Positions 11,412 to 21,116 of a DNA stretch of 64,000 bases are shown here, one piece after another. Both the position numbers and the translations under genes were made by a program. Below the pieces are notes generated by a model. That model made no database searches. It was given only the letters and a program-made list of their open reading frames with translations, and was not told where the DNA came from. Position 1 is the first letter of the stretch. Every line of letters starts with the position of its first letter. The DNA comes from Thermohalobaculum sp963822985 (GTDB lineage Bacteria > Pseudomonadota > Alphaproteobacteria > Rhodobacterales > Rhodobacteraceae), in assembly GCA_963822985.1 (NCBI GenBank), contig CAWGJU010000005.1:186001-250000 (forward strand), read 5' to 3'.

Positions 11412-12956
11412 ATGCCCGATTTCGCCGTCGCCGCAGGCCACCGCATCACCGCCGAGGCCGCGGCCGAGGTGCTGCGCGCCGGCGGCACTGCCGTCGATGC
11501 GCGATCGCCGCGGGCCTCGCCTGCATGGTCGCCGAGCCGGCGCTGGCGGGGCTGCTCGGCGGCGGCTTCCTGATGGTGCGCGAGCCGGGCGGGCAGAGCG
11601 CGGGCTCTCGACTTCTTCGTCGAGACGCCGAAGCGCAGCCGCCCGGCCGGCGAGCTCGACTTCCGCGCCATCGAGGCGAGTTCGGCACGGCGACGCAGGA
11701 GTTCCACATCGGCGCCGGCTGCGATCGCGACGCCCGGCGTCGCCGCCGGGCTGGCCGAGGCGCATGCCCGCTACGGTCGCATGCCGATGCCCGAGCTCGC
11801 CCGGCCCGCCGATCGTCGCCGCGCGCGAGGGCGTCTCCGTCACCGACTACCAGTCCTTCATCTGCGGCATCATCACGGCCGATCCTGACGGCGACGCCGG
11901 CAGCCCGCGCGCTCTTCTGCCGCGGGGACGCGCTGATGCCCGAGGGCTTCCTCTTCCGGAACCCGGAATTCGCCGACGTGCATCGAGGTGATGGCGCACG
12001 AGGGGCCGCGCCTGGTCACCGAGGGCGAGGTCGCGCAGGCGCTTCTGGCGCTCTGCGACGAGGGCGGGCCATCTGACGGCGGCGGACCTCGCCGGCTATC
12101 GCCCGGCCTGGCGCGAGCCGCTGCGGGTCGAGCGCGCGCGGCGTGCGGCATCTCGGTCAACCCGCCGCCCTCGCTCGGCGGCGCGCTGGCCGTCTTCTCG
12201 CTCGAGCTGCTCGCAGCGCGAGCCCGACGCCGTCGCGCTGGCGCGCGCCTTCGAGGCGACGAGCCGGGCGCGGCTCGAGGCGGACCTCGCCGCCGACCCG
12301 AGTCGCCGGCGCCGCCCGGCTGCTGTCGCCGGCGCTGGTCGGCGCGCTATCGCGCCGAGCTCGCCGGGCGACCCGGCGGCGACGCGCGGCACGACGCACA
12401 TCTCGGTGATCGACGCCGACGGGCCATGGGCGCCGCGCTGACGCTCTCGAACGGCGAGGGCTGCGGTCTGATCGTGCCCGGCACCGGGCTGATGCCGAAC
12501 AACATGCTGGGCGAGGCGGACCTGGTGCCGGGCGGCTGGCACAGCTGGCGCGCCCGGCACCCGGCTCGCCTCGATGATGGCGCCGATGGCGGTCGACTGG
12601 CCGGACGGGCGCTTCGCCATGCTGGGCTCGGGCGGGTCGAACCGCATCCGCACGGCGCTGGCGCAGGTGCTGGTCGGCCTGATCGACCGGGGCGAGCGGA
12701 TGGAGCACCGCCATCGAGGCGCCGCGCCTGCATGTCGAGCCGGGAGCCGGAAGCCGGAGCGCCGCCGGCGGTCGAGTTCGAGGACCTGGCCGGCGAGGCA
12801 GTGCGCGCGGCGCTGCTAGCGGCCTTTCCGCAGGCGCGGCCCTGGCCCGACCGGTCGATGTATTTCGGCGGCGTGCACGGCGCCCGGCGTTGCCGCGCCG
12901 GCGATCTCGAGGCCGCCGGCGACCCTCGTCGCGCCGGCGTCGCGATCACCGGGTAG
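11412..12956 (+). CDS. ggt: Gamma-glutamyltransferase family protein (heavily frameshifted)
   Basis: Ntn-hydrolase that splits gamma-glutamyl bonds after self-cleavage. ATG 11412 begins MPDFAVAAGHRITAEAAAEV, and family segments follow through three frames: EPALAGLLGGGFLMV, ATPGVAAGLAEAHARYGRMP, PPPSLGGALAVFSLELL, then the autocatalytic threonine in GTTHISVIDADG (12388-12423). The small subunit follows: LIVPGTGLMPNNMLGE, MLGSGGSNRIRTALAQVL, EAAGDPRRAGVAITG. At least eight frame changes are needed over 1.5 kb, the highest density in the window. No signal peptide is apparent, so it may be a cytoplasmic GGT-like hydrolase. A real decaying gene cannot be excluded, but the coding signal is intact between breaks. 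Confidence 0.72.
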
Positions 12957-13048
12957 GCCTCGCCCGAGGTCCGCGGCCATCGCCGCAATTGACCCGGGCG
13001 AGAGGGGCGGCTACCTCTTCGCAGCTGCAACAAGCGTCGGAGGCCACG

Positions 13049-14746
13049 ATGTCCGCAGAACCCGCCGGAGAAATCGCCGCCGAGCGCGCCGGCATCCCCG
13101 CCGTGCCCGATGTCGACGAACTTCTAGGGCGGGCCGCGGCGTCGATCGAGAACGCTGATGAGCTGCACCAGATGGCGCGCGAGGGCCTTCGCCGGACCGT
13201 CGTTGCCGAGGGCCGCGTCTCTGGCGAGCGCCTCGACGCGGCGCAGCATGCCGCGCACGCCTTCGCCTGGTTCGCCACCTATGCCGAGGCGCTGCGCCAG
13301 CTGCACCTCTGGGCTGCGCGGCTGGCCGAGGCCGGCGCCCTTGGCGAGATCGAGCGGCTGATCCTGCAGATCGGCTTTGGCGAGTACTTGGCGCAGATCC
13401 GCGGCGGCATACCAATGAGCCAGGGCGAGATCGCGCGACCCGGCGACCTCGGTGTCGAGGCCGCGGGTCTCGGGGTCGAAGCCGACTGGCTGATCCGAAA
13501 CGGCTCGACCGAGACCGCTCGCGCGCGCCTGGCGGCGCTGCTGGTCGAGCAGCAGGGCGCGGCCAGCTTCGGCGCCACCGGGCTCGACGACGAGTTCGAG
13601 ATGATCCGCGACCAGTTCCGCCGCTTTGCCGACGAGCGCGTCGTGCCGCACGCGCATGGCTGGCACATGGCGGACGAGCTGATCCCGATCGAGGTGGTGA
13701 CCGAGATGGCCGAACTCGGCGTCTTCGGCCTGACGATTCCGGAGGCGCATGGCGGGCTCGGCATGGGAAAGACGGCGATGTGCGTCGTCTCCGAGGAGCT
13801 GAGCCGCGGCTATATCGGCGTAGGCTCGCTCGGCACCCGCTCGGAGATTGCGGCGGAGCTGATCCTCGGCGGCGGCACAGAGGACCAGAAGGCCGAATGG
13901 CTGCCCAGGATCGCCAGCGGAGAGGTGCTGCCGACAGCCGTCTTCACCGAGCCGAACACGGGATCGGATCTCGGTGCGCTGCGGACACGGGCCGTGCGCG
14001 ACGGCGAGGACTGGGTGATCACGGGCAACAAGACCTGGATCACGCATGCGGCGCGCGCCGACCTGATGACCTTGCTTGCGCGCACCGACCCGGAGACGAG
14101 CGACTATCGCGGGCTTTCGATGTTCCTCGCGCCGAAAGCGCGCGGCACCGCGGAGGAGCCCTTCCCCGACCCCGCCATCTCAGGCGGCGAGATCGAGGTG
14201 CTCGGCTATCGCGGCATGAAGGAGTACACGGTGGCGCTCGACGGCCACCGCGTCCCCGGCGCGGCGCTGCTCGGCGGGGTCGAGGGCCAGGGTTTCAAGC
14301 AGCTGATGCGCACCTTCGAGAGCGCGCGCATCCAGACGGCGGCGCGCGCCATCGGCGTCGCCCAGTCGGCGCTGGAGCTGGGGCTGCGCTATGCGCAGGA
14401 GCGCACCGCCTTCGGCAAGCCACTGGTCGCCTTCCCGCGGGTGGCGAACAAGCTCGCCATGATGGCGGTCGAGATAATGATCGCCCGCCAGCTGACCTAT
14501 CATGCCGCGCGCGAGAAGGACCAGGACCGCCGCTGCGACCTCGAGGCCGGCATGGCAAAGCTGCTGGGGGCGAGGGTCGCCTGGGCCGCCGCCGACAACG
14601 CCCTGCAGATCCATGGCGGCAACGGCTTTGCGCTCGAATACCCGATCAGCCGGGTGCTGTGCGACGCCCGCATTCTCTCCATCTTCGAGGGCGCCGCCGA
14701 GATCCAGGCGCAGGTGATTGCCCGGCGGCTGCTGGAGGGAAATTGA
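13049..14746 (+). CDS. mcd: Acyl-CoA dehydrogenase, (2S)-methylsuccinyl-CoA dehydrogenase type
   Basis: FAD-dependent acyl-CoA dehydrogenase of 565 residues. It has an N-terminal extension of about 180 residues before the usual dehydrogenase domain; that extension and the segment VLGYRGMKEYTVALDGH are the pattern I know from Mcd, which oxidises methylsuccinyl-CoA to mesaconyl-CoA in the ethylmalonyl-CoA pathway. FAD/substrate motifs TEPNTGSDLGALRT and GNKTWITHA are clear, and the likely catalytic base is E547 in SIFEGAAEIQ. The start ATG 13049 has GGAGG six bases upstream. Frame is intact. Other long-extension acyl-CoA dehydrogenases are the alternative; no other ethylmalonyl pathway gene is adjacent. 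Confidence 0.82.
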   Translation: MSAEPAGEIAAERAGIPAVPDVDELLGRAAASIENADELHQMAREGLRRTVVAEGRVSGERLDAAQHAAHAFAWFATYAEALRQLHLWAARLAEAGALGEIERLILQIGFGEYLAQIRGGIPMSQGEIARPGDLGVEAAGLGVEADWLIRNGSTETARARLAALLVEQQGAASFGATGLDDEFEMIRDQFRRFADERVVPHAHGWHMADELIPIEVVTEMAELGVFGLTIPEAHGGLGMGKTAMCVVSEELSRGYIGVGSLGTRSEIAAELILGGGTEDQKAEWLPRIASGEVLPTAVFTEPNTGSDLGALRTRAVRDGEDWVITGNKTWITHAARADLMTLLARTDPETSDYRGLSMFLAPKARGTAEEPFPDPAISGGEIEVLGYRGMKEYTVALDGHRVPGAALLGGVEGQGFKQLMRTFESARIQTAARAIGVAQSALELGLRYAQERTAFGKPLVAFPRVANKLAMMAVEIMIARQLTYHAAREKDQDRRCDLEAGMAKLLGARVAWAAADNALQIHGGNGFALEYPISRVLCDARILSIFEGAAEIQAQVIARRLLEGN

Positions 14747-14898
14747 GGCTCCTTGTTTGCGATCTGGTCGCGCTGAGGCGTACAAAGCATGGCGGCGACC
14801 TGACCTCGGCGGCGAGCGATCTTGAGCGCGCTTTGGAGATCGCCCGAGAGGGCATGGACGAGTACCGCGAGGCTCTGGCGATCCTCGACAAATCGTAG
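14743..14898 (+). CDS. Candidate 51-residue ORF overlapping the mcd stop
   Basis: A TTG codon overlapping the preceding TGA stop (TTGA) could begin a 51-residue protein ending at 14896-14898. The second half reads as an amphipathic acidic helix (SDLERALEIAREGMDEYREA). There is no recognised family and no convincing ribosome-binding site apart from the end of the upstream gene. It may simply be a chance open frame; reported because its composition in the second half is protein-like and the translational coupling geometry matches other gene pairs here. Confidence 0.25.
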   Translation: MRLLVCDLVALRRTKHGGDLTSAASDLERALEIAREGMDEYREALAILDKS

Positions 14899-14988
14899 CG
14901 GCAAGCCGAAAGCCCCCGAGTCGCCGCGCGTGACTCCGTCGCGTGCAGGCGCTATAGCGCGCGCGAATTCTCTCCTCCGAGGTTGGAA

Positions 14989-15552
14989 ATGCCTAAGATC
15001 AACGGGAACGAAATTCGTCCCGGCAATATCATCGAGCACGATGGTGGCCTGTGGCAGGCCGTGAAGGCCGAGCACGTCAAGCCTGGCAAGGGCGGCGCCT
15101 TCGCCCAGGTCGAGCTGCGCAATCTGCGCAACGGGTCCAAGCTGAACGAGCGCTTCCGCTCGGCCGACAAGGTCGAGCGTGTCCGGCTCGAGCAAAAGGA
15201 CCAGCAATTCCTTTACGAATCCGACGGCATCCTGACCTTCATGGACGCCGAGACATTCGAGCAGATCACCCTGCCGGCCGATCTTTTGGGCGACGCCCGG
15301 CCGTTTCTGCAGGACGGCATGACAATCACGGTCGAATACTATGAGGACGAGGCGCTGTCAGTGCGGCTGCCGGAACGGGTGACCTGCACCATCGTCGAGA
15401 CCGAGCCGGTCGTCAGGGGCCAGACGGCGGCGAACTCGTTCAAGCCGGCCAAGCTCGACAACGGCGTGCGCGTGATGGTGCCACCCTTTGTCGGCGAGGG
15501 CGAGGCCATCGTCGTCTCGACCGAGACCTTCGAATACGTCGAGCGCGCCTGA
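14989..15552 (+). CDS. efp: Elongation factor P
   Basis: Translation factor that relieves ribosome stalling at proline runs. 187 residues with the three beta-barrel domains of EF-P. K34 at the tip of domain I (HVKPGKGGAFAQV) is the residue modified by beta-lysylation in EpmA-type organisms. Domain II/III markers DKVERVRLEQKDQQFLYE and EGEAIVVSTETFEYVERA are present. ATG 14989 is chosen over the upstream TTG at 14983; GAGG lies at 14979-14982. Frame is intact. The next gene starts with GTG two bases after the stop, so the two are probably co-transcribed. Confidence 0.97.
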   Translation: MPKINGNEIRPGNIIEHDGGLWQAVKAEHVKPGKGGAFAQVELRNLRNGSKLNERFRSADKVERVRLEQKDQQFLYESDGILTFMDAETFEQITLPADLLGDARPFLQDGMTITVEYYEDEALSVRLPERVTCTIVETEPVVRGQTAANSFKPAKLDNGVRVMVPPFVGEGEAIVVSTETFEYVERA

Positions 15553-15553
15553 G

Positions 15554-16363
15554 GTGGCGGGCTCGGCCAACCTGAACCTGATGATCCAGGCTTCCCGCCG
15601 GGCCGGCCGGCGTCTCGTCCGCGATTTCGGCGAGATCGAGCAGCTGCAGGTCTCGGTCAAGGGCATCGGCGACTTCGCCAGCCGCGCCGACACCCAGGCC
15701 GAGGCCACCATCCGGGACATGCTGATGGAGGCGCGGCCGAACTATGGCTGGCTGGGCGAGGAGACGGGCGAGGAGGCGGGCAAGGACCCCACCCGCCGCT
15801 GGATCGTAGACCCGCTGGACGGCACGACCAACTTCCTGCACGGCCTGCCGCACTGGGCGATCTCGATCGGGCTCGAGCACAAGGGCGACATCGTCGCCGG
15901 CGTCATCTACGACCCGGTCAAGGACGAGATGTTCACCGCCGAGGCCGGCCAGGGCGCCTGGCTGAACGACCGGCGGTTGCGCGTCTCGGCCCGGCGCGAC
16001 CTCTCGACCATGCTGTTCGGCACGGGCCTGCCCTTCGGCGGCCGGCGCGGCCTGCCCGAGATGCTGGGCGAGCTCGGCCGCATGATGCCGCGCACGGCCG
16101 GCATCCGGCGCTGGGGCGTGGCCGCGCTCGACCTCGCCTATGTCGCCGCCGGCCGCTTCGACGGCTTCTGGGAACGCGCGCTCAAGCCCTGGGACATCGC
16201 CGCTGGAATGATCTTGGTCCGCGAGGCGGGCGGCCTCGTCGGCACGATCGGCGAGAGCACCGAGGCGCAGGATCCCCTGCCGACCGGCGACATCATCGCC
16301 GCGGCGCCCGGCGCCTATGGCCACCTGGCGCGGCTGCTCGCGCCCGCCCACGCCGGATCCTGA
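15554..16363 (+). CDS. suhB: Inositol monophosphatase family protein
   Basis: Mg2+-dependent phosphatase of the SuhB/IMPase family, cytoplasmic. 269 residues. Metal-binding motifs appear in order: GEETGEEAG, DPLDGTTNFLHG and WDIAAGMILVREAGG. GTG 15554 directly after the efp TGA is the natural start, since translation upstream would overlap efp out of frame and no closer ATG precedes the conserved helix except M10. The efp-IMPase gene order is, to my knowledge, common in alphaproteobacteria. Substrate (inositol phosphate, or a ribosomal-RNA processing role as for SuhB) is not determined. Confidence 0.92.
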   Translation: MAGSANLNLMIQASRRAGRRLVRDFGEIEQLQVSVKGIGDFASRADTQAEATIRDMLMEARPNYGWLGEETGEEAGKDPTRRWIVDPLDGTTNFLHGLPHWAISIGLEHKGDIVAGVIYDPVKDEMFTAEAGQGAWLNDRRLRVSARRDLSTMLFGTGLPFGGRRGLPEMLGELGRMMPRTAGIRRWGVAALDLAYVAAGRFDGFWERALKPWDIAAGMILVREAGGLVGTIGESTEAQDPLPTGDIIAAAPGAYGHLARLLAPAHAGS

Positions 16364-16439
16364 GGCGCGCCGGGCTGCAACGCTTGGTTTTTGCCCTCTA
16401 ATTCTCTACGGTTGCGCATATTTCTTGCATGGCCGGCGT

Positions 16440-17697
16440 ATGACCTTCGCAGACGTGCCTGACCGAATGTTCACCCAACCGACCCGGCAGATCCTGATGA
16501 TGCTGCTGGTTCTGGCGGCCGTGACCATTGGCTGCTCGCTGATGGCCGGGCAGATCGCCACCATCCTGGTGGCGAATGTCTACCTGAACGGCTTCATCGC
16601 CTTCGTTTTCCTGCTCGGCATTCTCGCCACCTTCTGGCAGCTCAGCCAGGTATTCGCCTCGGTGCGCTGGCTGCGCAACCTGCAGGCCGGCTTCAAGGGC
16701 CACGAGATCGCCCAGCCGCCGGCGCTGATCGCCTCGATGGGCCCGATGATCCGCGAGGGTCGCCTCAAGAGGCGCCTCGCCACCTCGGCCACCCGGTCGA
16801 TCCTCGAACTCGATCGCCATCCGGCTCGAGGAATCGCGCGAGATCACGCGCTATGTGGCGAACCTGCTGATCTTCCTCGGGCTTCTCGGCACCTTCTGGG
16901 GCCTCTCGCTGACGGTTCCCGCGGTCGTCGACACCATCCGGTCGCTGGCGCCCGATCAAGCGGGCGACACCTCGGACGTCTCGGTCTTCGACCGGCTGAT
17001 GAGCGGCCTCGAGAACCAGCTCGGCGGCATGGGCACGGCCTTCGCCTCGTCGCTGGTCGGCCTCGCCGGCTCGCTCGTGGTGGGCCTGCTCGAGCTCTTC
17101 GCCAGCCACGGCCAGAACCGCTTCTTCCGCGAGCTCGAGGACTATCTCACCTCGTTCACCCGCCTCGGCATGGTCAGCGAGGGCGAGGGGCCTGAGGGCG
17201 CGCTGATTTCGCTTCTCGAGCGCGTCGACGAGGGGCTCGAGCGCACCTCCGCTTTCGCCGAGACGGCCGAGCAGGCCCGCATCGATGCGGAAAAGCGGCT
17301 GGCCCTGGCGGCGGACGTCGTCGGCAAGATGGCGGCCGAGATCGAGCGCGAGCGCGGCATGGTGGCCCAGCTCGTCGCCGAGATGCGCGAGGGCCGCGAG
17401 ATGGAGGCCGGGCGCGACCATGCCGTGCTGGCGGTGCTCAAGCGCATCGACCAGGGCCAGAACCACCTCGCCGCCGCCCAGCAATCGGTCGCCGAGATGC
17501 TGGAGCGGACGCGCACCTCGCCGGCCACGACCGGGCTCGATTCCGAGACCCGCACGCATATCCGCTCGATGGACAAGCAGCTGCGCGCGCTGGCCGATGA
17601 CGTCGCGGTCGGCCGGCACGAGGCGCTGACGGCCTTGCGCGCCGAGCTGCGCGCGCTGACCAACCTGATCGATATGCGCACACGCGAGACTCAGTGA
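16440..17697 (+). CDS. MotA/TolQ/ExbB-like proton channel subunit (one frameshift)
   Basis: Predicted inner-membrane channel of about 418 residues. Two hydrophobic segments lie in the first 65 residues (MLLVLAAVTIGCSLMAG; YLNGFIAFVFLLGILATF). A cytoplasmic loop follows, then two more segments: NLLIFLGLLGTFWGLSLTVP and GGMGTAFASSLVGLAGSLV, with the small/threonine residues typical of the third and fourth helices of this family. The last 200 residues are a long charged helical tail. The frame breaks at GAACTC (16806-16811), where GACTC would restore ILDSIAIRLEESREITRYVA. Its TGA overlaps the ATG of the next gene, which encodes the expected MotB-like partner. Confidence 0.82.
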
Positions 17698-20011
17698 TGG
17701 CGCTGTCGTCGCGTCGCGGCGGCCGGATGTCGGCCTCGGTCTGGCCGGGCTTCGTCGACATGATGACGGCGCTGCTGCTGATCCTGATGTTCGTGCTGTC
17801 GATCTTCATGATCGTCCAGTTCAGCTTGCGCGAGCGGATCACCGGCCAGGACAAGGCGCTGGAGACGCTGGGCGACAAGCTGTCGGCCAGCGAGGACCGC
17901 ATCTCGCGGCTCTCGGCGCAGTTGAGCGAGCTGTCGAACGCGCTGGGGCTGGAACAGCAGCGCAGCACGGGGCTCGAAGGCGAGCTCGGCACGCTGCGCG
18001 CGACGCTCCGCCAGGAGCGGGACGAGCGCGCCGCAACTCGCCCAGGCGCTGGACACGGTGACGGCGGCGCGGCAGAGCGCCGAGGCCGAGGTCGCGCGGC
18101 TGGCGGGCGAGCTCGATACTCGACTGGGTCAGGTCGAGAACCTGACCGCACGCCTCGGCGCGGCGGAGGACCGGCTCGACGAGCAGGCCGAGGCGGCGCG
18201 GCTCGCCGCGGCCCGGCGCGAGGCGCTGGAGGCGATGGTCGCGGACCTCGAACGGACGCGCGACGACCAGTCGGCCGAGATCGCCTCGCTCAGCGACGAG
18301 CGGACGCGCACCCTCGCGCTGCTGGCCTCGCTGCGCGAGGAGACTGCCGAGCGGGCGGCGCGGATCGACGCGCTGACCGGTCGGGCGGAAACCGCCGAAA
18401 GCACCATCGCCGAGCTGACGGAGGCGCGCGAGCAGGACCGCGCCGCGATCGAGAACCTGTCGGCCGAAAAGGCGGACGCGCTCAGCGCGCTGGCGGCGCT
18501 GCGAGAGGACAGGGACGAGGTGCTGGCGCGGCTGGACGAGATCGACGCTGAGAAGGCCGCCGCGATCGCCGCCGTCGCGCGTCTCGAGAGGGAGAACGCC
18601 GGCATCGTCGAACGGGTGGAGAAGCTCGACGAGGAAAAGGCCGCGGCGCTGGCGCTGATCGCCCAGCTGGAGCGCGAGAACGCCGGCACACTGGCCCAGG
18701 TCGAGCAGCTCGAACTCGGACAGGGCGGCGGCGCTCGCGCTGGCCGAGACGCTGCGATCCGACTTGCGGACGGCGCGAAACGCTCAGTCCGAGAGCGCCG
18801 CGCGGCGCGACGCATTGGCCGAGGATATCGAGGCGCGCCGACAGCGCATCGCCGAGCTGGAAGCCGAGAACGCCGAGGCGCTCGAGGACTTCCAGAAGCT
18901 AAGCGACGAGCAGGCACTGGCGCTCGCCACCATCGCCCGCCTCGAGCGGGACAAGGAGACCGCCGAGGAACGCGCCGCCCGGATCGAGGCCGAGCGCGCC
19001 GCGCTGGCCGACGCGCGCGACGACGCGCAGGCGCAGGCCGAGCGCTTCCAGGTGAACCTCAAGGCAGCGCTCGACCGGGCCGCCCAGCTTTCCGCGCGCC
19101 TGAGCGAAGAGGAGGAGGGGCGGCTCGCCGAGGCCGCCGCGGCCAAGGCGCTGCGCGAGAGGCTGGCGAACAGCGAGGAAGAGCTCGACGCAGCCACGCT
19201 GGCGCTCGACGAGGCGCGCCGCAAGGCCGAGGAGACGCTCGAGCTCCTGGCCGCGGCCCAGGCGGCCGAGGACGAGCTGACCGAGGACAGGCGCGCCGCC
19301 GCCGAGCAGGTCGACCGGGCCGAGTCGCTGCGCCGGGTGGCCGAGCAAAAGCTGGCCGAATCGCAGGCGCAGACGGTTGCCGAGCAGCGCAAGGTGGCGG
19401 CGCTGAACGCCCAGGTGCGCGAGCTGAACCAGCAGCTCGGCGCGATCCAGGCGCTGCTCGACGATGCGGGCGAGCGCGACCGGCAGGCGCAGGTGCAGAT
19501 CGCCGAGCTCGGCAGCCAGCTGAACCAGGCGCTGGCCCAGAAGGTCAGCGAGCTCCAGCGCTTCCGCTCGGAGTTCTTCGGCCGAATGCGCGAGCTGCTG
19601 GGGGGGCGGCAGGACATCCGCCAGGTCGGCGACCGCTTCGTCCTGCAATCGGAGGTGCTGTTCGACACCGCCTCGGCCGATCTCGGGCCCGAGGGCCGGG
19701 CGCAGCTCTCCAGGATCGCCGAGGTCGTTCGCGAGGTCGCGGCGGCCGCCCCGCCCGAGCTCGACTGGGTGCTGCGCGTCGACGGTCACACCGACAAGCG
19801 CCCGCTGAGCGGCGGCCGGTACCGCGACAATTGGGAGCTGAGCCAGGCCCGCGCGCTGTCGGTCGTGCGCTACCTGGTGCGCGAGGAGGGCATTCCGCCC
19901 GAGCGGCTCGCCCCCACGGGCTTCGGCGCCTACGCGCCCATCGCCCAGGGCGACAGCCCCGAGGCGCTGGCCGCCAACCGCCGCATCGAGTTCAAGTTCA
20001 CCGAGCGCTGA
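17697..20011 (+). CDS. MotB/OmpA-like protein with very long coiled-coil stalk (two frameshifts)
   Basis: About 770 residues. The N-terminus has one transmembrane helix preceded by WPGFVDMMTALLLILMF; D21 occupies the position of the MotB proton-binding aspartate. Then about 585 residues of almost unbroken heptad-like Glu/Ala/Leu/Arg sequence, including near-repeats of the type LERENAG...EEKAAAL. The C-terminal 120 residues are an OmpA-like peptidoglycan-binding domain (LFDTASADLG, VDGHTDKRPL, NWELSQARA, NRRIEFKF). Breaks near 18036 (extra C) and at 18712-18717 (GAACTC for expected GACTC). Translationally coupled to the channel gene. No flagellar genes are nearby, so a non-flagellar envelope motor or tether is likely. 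Confidence 0.82.
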
Positions 20012-20087
20012 CGCCCGCCGAGGCCTGCATCACGCGCCCGTTGACGGCGCCCTCGCTGAACCGATTGCCTATGGCGCCGGGCCTGCC

Positions 20088-21116
20088 TTAGCGGACAAGG
20101 ATGACGACCCGGCGGTTTCGGCGTTCGCTGGCCGGGGTTTCGACGGCCGGCTCGCCCTCGCCGCGAGCGACGACCGCAATCTCCGGGCTCTCCTCGCGCC
20201 GGAGCTCGTTCAGCACGGCCTGGCGCACGGCCTCGGCGCGCCGACGCGACAGCGCCCGGTTCGCCTCGGCCGGCCCCGGCCCATCGGCGTGGCCCGTGAC
20301 GATGATTTCGGCCGCCTCGCGCGAGCGCACGTCCTCGACGATGCGCAGGATCGCCTCGAACGCCTGGTCATCGACCCGGGCGCTGCCGAACTCGAAATAG
20401 ATCTCGTACTCGGCCGGCGGCTTCGGCTGGGCGGCAAGCGCCGCGCCAAACGCTTCGCGGATCTCTGGCTCGGCGACGGGCAGGCCGCCCAGCTGGGCCC
20501 CCGTCGCCGCGGCCGCCCAAGGGCGGTCGAGCGTCACCGTCCTGCCCCGCTGCTCAAGCTCGATGCCGCCGATCTGGCCCTCCTGGGGCAGCACCACGGC
20601 GAGATCGCCCGGCAGCACGGCCAGGTCCCTGACCAGCTCCATCAGGGCCTCGAAGCGCTCGCGGCAGCCCTTGGCCTTGGAGAAATCCTGCGTGTCGAGC
20701 TCCTGCGCCTCGTCGACCCAGCAATCCCAGCTGACCTGCGCCTCGCCGATCTGGCGGCCGGCGCGCAGCCGGGCCCCGGGCGCGGCGATAAAGCCCAGAA
20801 GCGGCGCCACGGCCGCGTTCATGCCGGCGACATCGGGTGCGGGACGCGGCCGCGACGGACGACCCTCGGCCGCCCCCCGCGCCCGCGCGGCAAAGCCGGC
20901 GCCGGCCGCCCAATCGTAATCGGCGAGCTCGACGCGGGCGTGGTCGAGATAACCCTCCTGCAGCGCGCGGGCATAGGGGTCGGCGGCGGGCGGCAGCGCG
21001 GCCACTGCGTCGATGTCCCAGGCCGCGCCGCTGCTCCAGCCGGGCGGCAGCGGGCCATCGCCGGTGCAGCCGCCGAGCACCGCGAATGCCACGCCGATCG
21101 CGAGCGCCGCCCTCAT
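20088..21116 (-). CDS. OmpA-family lipoprotein
   Basis: 342 residues. The signal peptide ends in a lipobox, FAVLGGC, so C17 would be lipidated. A central region of about 200 residues has no family I recognise (PYARALQEGYLDHARVELADYDW is one readable part). The C-terminal 110 residues are an OmpA-like peptidoglycan-binding domain (YFEFGSARVDD, VTGHADGPG, RALSRRRAEAV, RRNRRVVILV). It converges on the motor-like operon and starts by overlapping the stop of the upstream FecR-domain gene (ATGA), so the two are an operon. A Pal-like anchor between outer membrane and cell wall is likely. Confidence 0.88.
   Translation of the reverse strand: MRAALAIGVAFAVLGGCTGDGPLPPGWSSGAAWDIDAVAALPPAADPYARALQEGYLDHARVELADYDWAAGAGFAARARGAAEGRPSRPRPAPDVAGMNAAVAPLLGFIAAPGARLRAGRQIGEAQVSWDCWVDEAQELDTQDFSKAKGCRERFEALMELVRDLAVLPGDLAVVLPQEGQIGGIELEQRGRTVTLDRPWAAAATGAQLGGLPVAEPEIREAFGAALAAQPKPPAEYEIYFEFGSARVDDQAFEAILRIVEDVRSREAAEIIVTGHADGPGPAEANRALSRRRAEAVRQAVLNELRREESPEIAVVARGEGEPAVETPASERRNRRVVILVR

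Noticed and set aside
16440..20011. Zorya anti-phage defence (ZorA/ZorB)
   Set aside because: The channel and OmpA architecture is similar, but neither ZorC, ZorD nor ZorE lies nearby. Also, the long coiled coil is in the B protein, while ZorA carries the long tail in Zorya. Flanking genes are housekeeping.
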